A stretch of 64,000 nt of DNA from Maribellus sediminis (lineage in GTDB: Bacteria; Bacteroidota; Bacteroidia; Bacteroidales; Prolixibacteraceae). Each line of letters starts with the position of its first letter. Position 1 is the stretch's first letter. Under the pieces are notes generated by a model. It was given only the letters and a program-made list of their open reading frames with translations, ran no database searches and was not told the DNA's origin. The stretch spans positions 248,001-312,000 of the forward strand of contig NZ_WXUB01000002.1 in the NCBI RefSeq assembly GCF_011799805.1, in the 5' to 3' direction. Shown piece by piece: positions 1 to 8,318 of the stretch. Both the position numbers and the translations under genes were made by a program.

Positions 1-1322
1 TATGCAGCATCGCCGTAAGGCACAAACCGACGTTGTCCGCTCATGCAGTTGTTCCAGGCTTTAATGGTTCCGCCATCTTCTTTCGAGAAAGTAGGCATAT
101 CGGAATAGTCGTTCGACTGGGTGTTCTCATCAAACACATCGGAACCCTGCATCGAAGTCAGCATCGGATACCTGCAATTGCGGAAATAATTCGCCTCCAC
201 AAATACTGACGACCCCATAGTTGAACCTACGCCATACTTTGCAATTCCATCGTAATAATTATTGTAAACGTGTGCCGAATAAAAACGAACACGTGGGTGG
301 CGCGAATCGGAATGATCGTACCAGTTGTGGTGGTATGTTATAAAAAGTCCTTCGGTAGTATCTTCGTTAAGGCCTAAAAGGTTGCTTTTGCCGGTGTCCC
401 AAAAGTGGTTGTACGATAAAGTTACATAGGTCGACCGTTTACAATCCATGGCGCCATCGCCTTTTGCTTGGTCGGCATCGCCACCGGCATCGCCATAAAA
501 AAGATCGCAATGATGTACCCAAATGTATTCATTCTCTTGTTGCAGACCAATATCGTCGCCTTCATCGCTGTTGGTATTCATCAACCCAATATTCCGGATC
601 TCAACATTAGAGGCATTTTTTACCCGGATTCCCCAGCCATCGGCAACTGCGTCGTTACCCACACCTTCGAAGGTAATGTAACCTGATTGATTGTTGTTGT
701 TTTCAATTACAATATCGCCTTTGTCCATATATTCCAGGTCGGTAATTTGTCCGATTAAACGAACAATCAGCGGCCTGTTGTCTTTACCTTTCTTGAAGCC
801 TTCAAGAATCGTTTGCAAACCCACGCAGGGATTGGCATTTGCTCCTGTTACATCAAGCGAAATGGTATTTTTTGTGTTCTGGGTGATGTACAAAATCACA
901 GCATTGTCTTTGGGTGTTCCATTGGCTTTGTAGGCGCCCGGAACTTTCTCGTTTGCAAAAGCGAAACCAGTTCGGTCGTGGGCAGTTATGATTAATGAAC
1001 CGGTTTCAGTGCTTTCACCTGCAGTGCCGGCAATCACCGGTATTATTTTCAAGGTATAAGTTCCCGGTGCCAGCCCCAGTGCATCGGCGCGAAAATAAGC
1101 CCCGTAATCACGAACGAGCTGTCCGTCGATTTGTTGATTGGTAATGCCTTCTCCGCTTACATATACGTTGTAGCTTTCAGCTCCTTCTACAGCGTGCCAT
1201 TTTACCCAGACCGATTCAAGCCACCCCCCGGCATCTTCAATCGTTACCGGTTGTGACCAGGCAGCCGGGTTGGCCAAACAGAGAGTCAAGAACAGGAGAA
1301 ATATTTTAATTCGATGTTTCAT
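1..1322 (-). CDS. Pectate lyase, polysaccharide lyase family 1 (C-terminus cut by window edge)
   Basis: Reading the minus strand from an ATG at 1322 gives an open frame to the window edge (about 440 residues, no stop). It begins with a signal peptide (MKHRIKIFLLFLTLCLANPAAWSQ). A fibronectin-like stretch follows to about residue 110 and then a parallel beta-helix lyase domain. PL1 hallmarks visible are GWGIRVKNASNVEIRN, WVHHCDLFYGDAGGDADQAKGDGAMD (acidic calcium-site region), ITYHHNWYDHSDSRHPRVR (the RxPR region carrying the catalytic Arg in PL1) and VYNNYYDG. PL1 enzymes cleave polygalacturonate by beta-elimination; the signal peptide implies export. It lies 46 bp downstream of the esterase gene on the same strand, so the two probably form a pectin-degrading operon. 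The C-terminus, and any sorting domain, is outside the window. Confidence 0.88.
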   Translation of the reverse strand, partial: MKHRIKIFLLFLTLCLANPAAWSQPVTIEDAGGWLESVWVKWHAVEGAESYNVYVSGEGITNQQIDGQLVRDYGAYFRADALGLAPGTYTLKIIPVIAGTAGESTETGSLIITAHDRTGFAFANEKVPGAYKANGTPKDNAVILYITQNTKNTISLDVTGANANPCVGLQTILEGFKKGKDNRPLIVRLIGQITDLEYMDKGDIVIENNNNQSGYITFEGVGNDAVADGWGIRVKNASNVEIRNIGLMNTNSDEGDDIGLQQENEYIWVHHCDLFYGDAGGDADQAKGDGAMDCKRSTYVTLSYNHFWDTGKSNLLGLNEDTTEGLFITYHHNWYDHSDSRHPRVRFYSAHVYNNYYDGIAKYGVGSTMGSSVFVEANYFRNCRYPMLTSMQGSDVFDENTQSNDYSDMPTFSKEDGGTIKAWNNCMSGQRRFVPYGDAA

Positions 1323-1368
1323 TTGTATCAATTGGTTATGGCATTTTTACTACCGTTCATAGCAACGA

Positions 1369-2343
1369 TTATTCTTCTTTAAAAACGTAATCCAGGAAAT
1401 TCACCACTTTGGGCCAGGTTTCGTCGAACCAGGGATAAAACAGCCAGAACGGATGCGGTGTTTTTGGAATGTTATGTACTTCGTTATAGGTTCCGTAGCT
1501 GTCGAGCACTTTTAAAAAATCGCCTCGCCCGGCATGAAAACGGGCATTCTTGCTATTTATGAAAATTGTTGCTGGTGTTTCTGCATCCACGTAATTAACG
1601 GCAGAAGCTTCCTTCCAAAGCTCCGGTTTTTGTTTATAGGTGGCACCAAACCAACGTGCACCTGCTGAAGGTTTTGCCGGATCTTCGTCTTTTGCACTTT
1701 CCGATGGAGTAGTAAAATCAGGTACACCGTCGATGTTTACCAACGCTTGCACACGATCACCCGCATTCCCTTCCGCTTTGTGCGAAGGGTAAACAGCTTT
1801 ACCGCCGGTTGTGGCCAGCAAACTGGCCAATGTAGCACCTGCCGACGTGCCGAGCACAGCAATAAGCGAACTGTCGCATCCAAAGCCCGAGGCATTAATT
1901 TTCAGCCATTTTACTGCAGTCTTCAAATCGATTACTGCAGCCGGGTATAGTGCTTCGGGCGACAGACGGTATTCAACACAGGTAGCTACATAACCATGTT
2001 CTGCCAGTTTTTGGGCCAGCGGAACAAGATGCGACTTGTCTCCCGATGCCCAGCCTCCTCCGTGGATTAGAATTACACCGGGATATGTTTCCGATTTGTC
2101 TGACGGATAAAAAACATCCGCATGCAGTTTTCGTTTTCCAAAAGAATAATAAACCACATCTCTTTTTTCCTGAACTCCCTTTATGTTGAATGCCTTAACC
2201 GGCTCGATAAAAGGGTAATATTTTCGTTCTTTCAGATAGGTATCGTGAATATTAAAAGAGGTATCTCGCGGAAAATCTCCACCGCTGATTTGTGATAACC
2301 CAACGAACGGTAAGAACAGAAGGGAAATAATTAACAACTTCAT
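1369..2343 (-). CDS. Secreted alpha/beta-hydrolase (BD-FAE-like esterase)
   Basis: 324 residues with a signal peptide (MKLLIISLLFLPFVGLSQ). The alpha/beta-hydrolase core shows the oxyanion-hole motif HGGGW at residues 94-98 and the nucleophile elbow GTSAGA with Ser167; a C-terminal PHPFWLFYPW supplies a candidate catalytic His. This arrangement is typical of small carbohydrate or feruloyl-type esterases and acetylxylan or pectin esterase relatives. The gene is directly upstream of the PL1 pectate lyase, which suggests removal of acetyl or other ester groups from pectin. Substrate is inferred from context only; a general lipase or peptidase-like role is possible. Confidence 0.82.
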   Translation of the reverse strand: MKLLIISLLFLPFVGLSQISGGDFPRDTSFNIHDTYLKERKYYPFIEPVKAFNIKGVQEKRDVVYYSFGKRKLHADVFYPSDKSETYPGVILIHGGGWASGDKSHLVPLAQKLAEHGYVATCVEYRLSPEALYPAAVIDLKTAVKWLKINASGFGCDSSLIAVLGTSAGATLASLLATTGGKAVYPSHKAEGNAGDRVQALVNIDGVPDFTTPSESAKDEDPAKPSAGARWFGATYKQKPELWKEASAVNYVDAETPATIFINSKNARFHAGRGDFLKVLDSYGTYNEVHNIPKTPHPFWLFYPWFDETWPKVVNFLDYVFKEE

Positions 2344-2610
2344 ATTCTATGCTTATTGTTAGTTTTTCGCTTTTCAAGAAAACGGATAAACTTTTTCATT
2401 GTATTAATCTCAGGATCACGGGCACAAGCCGATGATACCCATATTTCTAATTGCTTGCAAGGTGTACTGATTAAAAGAAACAGTGTACCATCATAAATAT
2501 AATAGATATATAAGCGTTTCCGGTGAACCAATTCCAAAAAATATTTTGGTTCACCGTTTTGTTCACATTTACGATGGTTTTAAATGGTGTTATTTAACTT
2601 CATAGAAATA

Positions 2611-2651
2611 AAAAAGCCCGCAAATCAACTGATTTACAGGCTTTTGGTTTT
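2611..2651 (-). terminator. Intrinsic terminator downstream of tRNA-Pro
   Basis: Hairpin with arms AAGCC...GGCTT and an inner AAATC/GATTT stem. On the minus strand it is followed by TTTTTTATTTC. It lies about 20 bp beyond the tRNA 3' end. Confidence 0.7.
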
Positions 2652-2668
2652 TTTGACTTTTGTCTCAG

Positions 2669-2742
2669 TCGGGATGACAGGATTTGAACCTGCGACCCCG
2701 TCGTCCCGAACGACGTACGCTACCGGACTGCGCTACATCCCG
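2669..2742 (-). tRNA. tRNA-Pro (anticodon CGG)
   Basis: Seventy-four nucleotides fold as a full cloverleaf. The acceptor arm is CGGGATG/CATCCCG with discriminator A. The D stem is GCGC/GCGT, the anticodon stem CGTCG/CGACG with loop TTCGGGA (anticodon CGG, reading CCG), and the T arm GCAGG-TTCAAAT-CCTGT. The CCA end is not encoded (CTG follows). A second copy of the tRNA's first 13 bases plus two flanking bases sits just upstream, at 2811-2825. Confidence 0.96.
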
Positions 2743-2825
2743 AATATTTCAAAGAATGCTCGCCATGTGTCCTTAACGGACTACCTGCCCGAAAGAATTC
2801 GTTCAGGCGGGCGCTACATCCCGAA
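2730..2825. repeat. 15-bp direct repeat of the tRNA-Pro 5' end flanking a palindrome-bearing insert
   Basis: The 15-mer GCGCTACATCCCGAA occurs at 2730-2744 (inside and just beyond the tRNA 5' end) and again at 2811-2825. The 66 bp between the copies hold a 28-bp imperfect palindrome at 2784-2811 centred on GAATTC (three mismatched pairs of fourteen, two of which can wobble in one RNA strand). The layout resembles a small palindromic mobile repeat that duplicated its target while leaving an intact tRNA. No transposase is present. Confidence 0.65.
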
Positions 2826-2829
2826 ATGA

Positions 2830-3270
2830 TTATTTAAAATTTACTGTTCAAATAACCGATAGCAAAAATAAACATTTTTTACTTTTTACAATAGGGAATC
2901 GGTTTTCATTATTCCTGTAAAAATCCACAACATTTCAATATATATAAATTAACATAATATAAATTATAAGACTTGTCAGAGATTGGATTTTATTAAGGTT
3001 TTTATATCCCAATTTATGTCTGACTCCGCTGTTTTCCTAAAATCAGATATTTGGCAGTAACTGTTGAATATCGCAAGGGATTTATGAAAAGTTAATAGAA
3101 TGTACTTTAAAACAATTTTCAGATAATACATTTCCTTCATTGATAGAATTGAAAAAAAATCAAATACTAAACGCATCGAGATTTTGTTTTTCTGTACAAC
3201 CGCACATAAATATTTTTTTATGCGATTCTCGCTCGTTATGAATATTCGTGCATTTAGTCGTTGAACCAGG
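2830..3270. other. AT-rich intergenic region, no gene seen
   Basis: Between the tRNA-flanking repeat and the DUF349 terminator I see no credible coding frame on either strand. One minus-strand frame at 2976-3176 lacks any recognisable domain. The tRNA promoter should lie near 2830-2880 on the minus strand, but no clear TAnnTTTG box stands out. Confidence 0.5.
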
Positions 3271-3275
3271 CATAA

Positions 3276-3299
3276 AAAAAGCCGGTTTAAAACCGGCTT
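3276..3299 (-). terminator. Intrinsic terminator of the DUF349 gene
   Basis: Arms GCCGGTTT (3281-3288) and AAACCGGC (3290-3297), extended by A/T pairs. On the minus strand a run of seven T follows. It lies immediately beyond the stop codon at 3308. Confidence 0.9.
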
Positions 3300-3307
3300 G
3301 TATTCTT

Positions 3308-5830
3308 TTACTCATTTTCGTCTACTTCATCAATAACCCTGATCTTTTCCTTGAGCAATTCAATTTTCTGTTTGGTCATTTCTATTTTCTTCTGCACATC
3401 TTTAATCAACGATTCAGCATTTTTCGATTCAGCAAAGAAACCAATATTATTGTCTAACAATACCAGATCGTTTTCCAGTTGCTTCATCTTATTCATGTAT
3501 TTATCGCGCTCAAATCGCATTTTATTCTGACCACGTGATGATTCAGAATAAGTAGTCATTTTTGTCCTGAATTTAAGCAGATTACGTTGCTCATCATCAA
3601 TTTTCAGGTCGTCATACAATTTATTGATCGCTTCACGGAAATTAACCTGAATTTCGTCTTTCTTTTTAAAAGGAACATGGCCTATTTCGGCCCAGCGACG
3701 TTGAAATTCCTTCAGTCTGTCAAGATTATTTTCCACATCTTTAGAAGACTTGAAGTTCTTAATCTCCTCAATTAGATCTTCTTTTAATTTCAGGTTATCA
3801 ACCTGTTCAGTATCCATTTCAGAGAAATGTTCCGATTTCTTATCAAAGAAATAATCACAGGCAGTGCGGAAGCGTTTCCAGATACTGTCGGACTGTTTGC
3901 GCGGTACCGGACCTATCTCCTTCCATTTTTTCTGAATTTCAATCAAATCCTGTGTGGTTTTCTTCCAATCGTTGCTGTCTTTCAACGATTCTGCCTGAAC
4001 ACAAAGATCAATTTTCAGCTGCAGGTTATTCTGCTGCTCTTCTTTATTTTTGGAATAAAAGGCACGTTTAGCATCAAAAAAGCGATCACAGGCAGAACGG
4101 AAACGATCATAAATCCGGTTGTTATCCTTGCGTGGAGCAAAGCCAATTGTGCGCCAAACTTTCTGTAATTCAACAAGTTCTTTCGAATGTTTATCCCATT
4201 CCTTGTGCGAGTCTATTTCGTCGATTTTGATTGCTTCAACTTTCTCGCAAAGTGCGGTTTTGGCATCCAGGTTATTTTTTTGTTCCTGTTTACGCTCTTC
4301 GAAAAATTCCTGGTGCTTTTTATTGATTTTAGTTGTTGCAGCTTTAAAACGCTCCCAGATATCGTCTTTTTGTTCGCGCGGAACAGGTCCGATCTCGCGC
4401 CACTGTTCGTGGTATTTTTGTAGCGTATTAAAAGCCCTGATAATGGATGAATCCAACAACAATTCTTCGGCTTTTTCGCACAACTTTATTTTGGCTTCCA
4501 GGTTTTTCTTCAGATCAAGATCACGCAGTTCGCGGTTGATCTTTACGTAATCGTAAAAATTCTCGACATGAAAATGATACGTATCCCACAATGTTTTCAT
4601 TTTCGACTGCGGAACCAAACCAATTTCGCGCCATTCCTGTTGCAAACTTCTGAATTCGTTAAAGGTTTTATTGATCGATTCTTCGTTATTGATTAATCCT
4701 TTTATTTTTTCGATTACCTCGTATTTTTTTGCGAGGTTTTCTTCTTTTTCCTGCTCATGTTTCTTACTGTACTCAATCCGAATCTGACGGTATTCTTTCA
4801 GCAGGTCTTTTATGTCGTTTTCGTATGGATCTTCTTCTTCAACAAAATCTTCTTCTGCCCCACCCGCTTCTATAAACTGCTTTTTAGCTTCCTCAACTGC
4901 GTCTTTCATATTTTTGTAGAAGGCAGCCTTCATGGCGTCGACATCGGCTTTTACATCACGATCGTCGCTTTCACCCAAAACATCGCGCATGGCATTTACC
5001 AGCTCGATTTGAGAGAATTTTGTGTAGTCAACTTTCTCTTCAACCTTTTTTTCCTTTTTGGGCGCCTCCTCTGAAACATCCTTTTCTTTTGTATCCTCAG
5101 GAGTATCTTCCTTCGTTGCTTCTTCAATTACAGGAACAGATTCAGGTACCGTATCAATAGGAACTGTTTTCTCTTTGGATGCTTCTTTCTTTTCCTCTTC
5201 TTTTTCCTTTTTCGGCGCAGGAGTTTCTTCTGCTACTTCATCCTCAATTACCGGAACTGATTCAGGAACAGTATCGATTGGAACCGTATTTTCGGCTGAT
5301 GCTTCAGTCGCTTCCTCTTTCTTTTCCTTTTTTGGTGCAGGATTTTCTTCTACTACTTCATCCTCAATTACCGGAACTGATTCAGGAACAGTATCGATTG
5401 GAACTGTATTTTCGGCTGTTGTTTCAGTCACCACCTCTTTCTTTTCCTTTTTTGGTGCAGGAGCTTCTTCCTCAGCTACTTCTTCAATTACAGGAACAGA
5501 TTCAGGGACTGTGTCGATTGGCACTGTTTTCTCACTTGTTTCTTCTTCCTCAACATCCTTTTTTGCCTTTTTAGGCGCAGGCGTTTTTTCTTCAGAAATA
5601 GCCTCAATCACCGGAACTGATTCCGGTACCGTGTCGATCGGAATTTTATCTGATGCGGTGGTTTTCACCGCTTCTTCTTTCTCTTTTTCTTGTTCGGGTG
5701 CTGGTTCCGCTTGAACCGGTTCTTCTTTTTTTACTTCTTCAGTAACCGGTTTTGTTACGTTCTCTTTCTTAAGGTCCTCCTTTTCCGGACTTTTTAACTC
5801 GTCAGAGTTTTTTAGATCTTTAGGTTCCAT
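3308..5830 (-). CDS. DUF349 repeat protein with five 40-residue N-terminal tandem repeats
   Basis: 840 residues, very acidic and lysine-rich, without signal peptide or membrane segments. Residues 61-250 consist of about five repeats of exactly 40 residues, each starting with (K/N)TVPIDTVPESVPVIE and continuing into a variable Glu/Lys-rich linker with PAPKKEKK. Residues about 260-330 form a helical segment (YTKFSQIELVNAMRDVLGES). The remainder carries five DUF349 units, each marked by W-x-x-I-G-x-(V/A)-P (WREIGLVP, WREIGPVP, WRTIGFAP, WKEIGPVP, WAEIGHVP). The C-terminus is a predicted coiled coil. DUF349 proteins are widespread in Bacteroidota; the function is unknown to me. The repeat array spans about 5081-5650. 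Confidence 0.9.
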   Translation of the reverse strand: MEPKDLKNSDELKSPEKEDLKKENVTKPVTEEVKKEEPVQAEPAPEQEKEKEEAVKTTASDKIPIDTVPESVPVIEAISEEKTPAPKKAKKDVEEEETSEKTVPIDTVPESVPVIEEVAEEEAPAPKKEKKEVVTETTAENTVPIDTVPESVPVIEDEVVEENPAPKKEKKEEATEASAENTVPIDTVPESVPVIEDEVAEETPAPKKEKEEEKKEASKEKTVPIDTVPESVPVIEEATKEDTPEDTKEKDVSEEAPKKEKKVEEKVDYTKFSQIELVNAMRDVLGESDDRDVKADVDAMKAAFYKNMKDAVEEAKKQFIEAGGAEEDFVEEEDPYENDIKDLLKEYRQIRIEYSKKHEQEKEENLAKKYEVIEKIKGLINNEESINKTFNEFRSLQQEWREIGLVPQSKMKTLWDTYHFHVENFYDYVKINRELRDLDLKKNLEAKIKLCEKAEELLLDSSIIRAFNTLQKYHEQWREIGPVPREQKDDIWERFKAATTKINKKHQEFFEERKQEQKNNLDAKTALCEKVEAIKIDEIDSHKEWDKHSKELVELQKVWRTIGFAPRKDNNRIYDRFRSACDRFFDAKRAFYSKNKEEQQNNLQLKIDLCVQAESLKDSNDWKKTTQDLIEIQKKWKEIGPVPRKQSDSIWKRFRTACDYFFDKKSEHFSEMDTEQVDNLKLKEDLIEEIKNFKSSKDVENNLDRLKEFQRRWAEIGHVPFKKKDEIQVNFREAINKLYDDLKIDDEQRNLLKFRTKMTTYSESSRGQNKMRFERDKYMNKMKQLENDLVLLDNNIGFFAESKNAESLIKDVQKKIEMTKQKIELLKEKIRVIDEVDENE
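5081..5650 (-). repeat. 120-bp in-frame tandem repeat (about 4.75 copies)
   Basis: The DNA encoding residues 61-250 of the DUF349 protein repeats with a 120-bp period. The PIDTVPESVPVIE segment is nearly invariant in all copies, while the Glu/Lys linker drifts. The exact codon-multiple period keeps frame if copies are gained or lost. Confidence 0.9.
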
Positions 5831-6176
5831 ACGCAGTTTATTTTACCATTTTAGAATGGTGTACATTGTCATTCAATTCTCTACGAAAATAGGCAAAAGC
5901 GCAGTAATACTCAATTTTTAGCCTGAAATAAAAAGGCAATTGTCTATTTTGTTTTGATTTTCAATTATTTGTAGCTGATAATCTTCTGGATCGGTAACTC
6001 TAATATCTTCATTTTGAGGTATTTTTAACAAAAACTGATTGCTGCATTAAAATATTATGTTGCTCCTGATTATGCTCCAAAACATTGCCATAGTTATTTA
6101 AGCAGGACTTTCAGCATATTTTGAGCTTCAATTTTTACTTATCTTTTCCATTCAATAACAGTAAAACCAGTGGAAA
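5831..6176. other. Intergenic region between divergent genes, no gene seen
   Basis: AT-rich and non-coding on both strands as far as I can see. It must hold the promoter of the DUF349 gene (a loose TATTTTCG lies near 5885 on the minus strand) and of the ArsC-like gene, but no box matches TAnnTTTG exactly. Confidence 0.4.
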
Positions 6177-6177
6177 A

Positions 6178-6611
6178 ATGGGGTAAGTGTATTTTTCTTA
6201 AGCGAACGAAATTCATGCCGGAGCCAGATGGCAGAAGCAATTTTGCGAAGTTTCGATAGCGATCTTGAAATTTATTCAGCAGGTATCGATCCGGCCGATC
6301 ATGTTAGTCCGATAGCCATTGAAGTGATGCAGGAAATTGGCATTGATCTACAGCCCGGTTTGCCCAAAACGGTGGAGGAAATTAAAGTACATTCTTTTGA
6401 TTTTCTGATTACAGTTGGCGAAGGGACACAGGAAGAGCTGGAAATCCCGGAAATACAATACGAACGTAAACTTCACCTGGGGTTTCACAGCCCTTATAAA
6501 AACTCGAAATCGCACGACGAAATCCGGGAAAAATGTCGAGAAGTAAGGGATGAACTTATGACAGAACTGGAATATTTCTATTATCGAATAATAAAAAAGA
6601 GCGTCTGTTAA
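6178..6611 (+). pseudogene. ArsC / low-molecular-weight phosphatase-like gene, frameshifted and lacking catalytic cysteines
   Basis: From 6228 a 127-residue frame matches the ArsC (thioredoxin-type arsenate reductase) / LMW-PTP fold: MAEAILRSF, YSAGIDP, DFLITVGEG, LHLGFHSPY, REVRDELMTELE. The catalytic P-loop is encoded upstream in the same frame (6204-6230) as S-E-R-N-S-C-R-S-Q-M, but no ATG, GTG or TTG in that frame precedes it before the stop at 6162. An ATG at 6178 would join it only if the GGGG run at 6180-6183 had one more G. The nucleophile Cys of CTGNSCRS is Ser here, and the two resolving Cys positions of ArsC (VCD, ETCP) read VGE and EELE. It is therefore either a decaying gene or a non-catalytic relative starting at 6228. 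Confidence 0.6.
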
Positions 6612-6623
6612 ACGCTCTTTTTT
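6593..6623 (+). terminator. Intrinsic terminator of the ArsC-like gene
   Basis: Arms AAGAGCGT (6597-6604) and ACGCTCTT (6612-6619) followed by a T run. The 5' arm lies inside the last codons, so the hairpin overlaps the stop codon. Confidence 0.88.
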
Positions 6624-6667
6624 ATTAATTATGTATACAGTATTCCTACTATATATTTTGCAATGCT

Positions 6668-8059
6668 TTATTTGCTGTTTACCGTTGCTTCAACTTCTTC
6701 AGGAGTTATCGGGATACGCTTTCCAAGAATCCGACTTCCTGTTTCAGTTACCAGGATATCGTCTTCTAACCTGACGCCGCCAAATCCACGGTATTCATTC
6801 ACCTTATCAAAATTGATGAAGTCTTTGTTAATGCCTTCGGCCTGCCATTTGTCAATCAGTGCCGGAATAAAATAACATCCTGGTTCGTTGGTGATTACAT
6901 AACCTGGTTTCAGGCGTTTTCCAAGTCGCAGAGCCGCTGTGCCAAACTGATCAACCGGACGGATTTCATCGTCGTAACCCACATAAATCTGTCCCAGATC
7001 TTCCATGTCGTGAACATCGAGCCCCATCATATGGCCGAGTCCGTGCGGGAAAAACAGAGCGTGAGCTCCGTTCTCAACAACTTCTTTTACATTGCCTTTT
7101 AACAACCCAAGATCAATCAAACCTGAAGCAATAACTTCTGCCGCAGCCAGGTGAACCGATAAATAGGTTACGCCCGGTTTAGTTAGCTCAGTGGCTTTGT
7201 TGTTGGCGGCCAGGACTATTTCGTATATCTCGCGCTGCTTTTGGGTGAATATTCCCCCTACCGGCGTTGTGCGTGTAAAATCGCTGGCATAGTGCATTGC
7301 AGATTCAGCACCGGCATCGGTAATGATGAGCCTGCCTTTTTCGAGGTATTGTGAATGATTATGGTTATGTAGTGTTTCGCCGTTTTGTGACAAAATAATG
7401 GGGAATGCAGTCATCGATCCTCCGGCAATAGCAATTCCTTCAATAGTACCTGCTATTTTTTGTTCCCAAACTCCCGGATGTGCCATTTTCATAGCAGCAA
7501 CGTGCATGTCGTAACCAATTGCACAGGCCTTTTCAATTTCAGTAACTTCCTGGTCTTCTTTAACCTCACGCAAAGAAATTACAGCCTTTACAAAATCGAG
7601 GGAAGCATGTGCATTGATTGATAAAGCGGACAAGCCGGTCAATTTCTCGAGCAATATTTTGTTGTCTCCACGGTATGGCGGCAGGAAATGTACTTTTCGG
7701 CCTTTTTGCTGAGCATCGCGCACCAGATCGAAAACTTTTGCAAAAGGCGCGGTTTTTTCTACTCCCACTTTTGCGGCATTTTCCTTTAATGTGACTTGTG
7801 GTCCAGTCCAGATAATGTCATCGATTTCAAAATCATCGCCAAAAATAAAATCTTCTCCACTTTCGAAATCTATAACACCGATCAATCCCGGGAAATCAAG
7901 TCCGAAAAAATACAGGAAATTACTGTCCTGGCGATAATGATAAGTATTATCGAGGTAATTCATGGGGGCTTCACCATTTCCGGTAATGATGCCAATTCCG
8001 CTTAATCCTTTTTCTTTTAATGCTTTACGTCGGTTTGTATAAGTATTTTTATCGAACAT
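6668..8059 (-). CDS. pepP: Xaa-Pro aminopeptidase (aminopeptidase P, M24B)
   Basis: 463 residues, cytosolic, with no signal peptide. The N-terminal creatinase/AMP_N domain covers residues 1-165 (including NYLDNTYHYRQDSNFLYFFGL). The M24 pita-bread domain follows with the five di-metal ligands in order: D in IITDAGAE (248), D in SDFTRTTPVGG (260), H in PHGLGHMMGLDVHD, E in NEPGCYF and E in RLEDDILVT. The family removes N-terminal residues preceding proline, using two Mn ions. The length matches bacterial PepP. It is transcribed alone, convergent with the ArsC-like gene. Confidence 0.93.
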   Translation of the reverse strand: MFDKNTYTNRRKALKEKGLSGIGIITGNGEAPMNYLDNTYHYRQDSNFLYFFGLDFPGLIGVIDFESGEDFIFGDDFEIDDIIWTGPQVTLKENAAKVGVEKTAPFAKVFDLVRDAQQKGRKVHFLPPYRGDNKILLEKLTGLSALSINAHASLDFVKAVISLREVKEDQEVTEIEKACAIGYDMHVAAMKMAHPGVWEQKIAGTIEGIAIAGGSMTAFPIILSQNGETLHNHNHSQYLEKGRLIITDAGAESAMHYASDFTRTTPVGGIFTQKQREIYEIVLAANNKATELTKPGVTYLSVHLAAAEVIASGLIDLGLLKGNVKEVVENGAHALFFPHGLGHMMGLDVHDMEDLGQIYVGYDDEIRPVDQFGTAALRLGKRLKPGYVITNEPGCYFIPALIDKWQAEGINKDFINFDKVNEYRGFGGVRLEDDILVTETGSRILGKRIPITPEEVEATVNSK

Positions 8060-8318
8060 ATTACTTCTTTATTTTGATGATAATTGAAATTACAATACTC
8101 GTTCAGTTTTGTTCATATTCAAAACCGGGCATGAAATTAGAAATATCCTGCTGAATATTCGATGATGCATGTCATTCCTCCCCGAATTTAAGGCTAATTA
8201 ACAACTATAAAATTTTCAACTGATAATGCGAATGTATTTATCGCTAAAATATTTTCTGTAAAACATAACCAAAAGGTAATTGCCTCGTAAATTAAACTGA
8301 ACTTTAAAAAACTGCGCC

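Noticed and set aside
1-1000. Plus-strand frames at 468-995
   Set aside because: Shadows of the minus-strand pectate lyase gene, which is clear from its PL1 motifs.
2340-2537. 65-residue minus-strand frame upstream of the esterase
   Set aside because: No recognisable domain, overlaps the esterase start and is most likely its leader region.
5058-5714. 218-residue plus-strand frame with repeated TDSGTVSIGTVFS motifs
   Set aside because: It is the exact antisense of the 40-residue repeats in the DUF349 protein. The repeat pattern and codon bias come from that gene, and the frame has no promoter or start context of its own.
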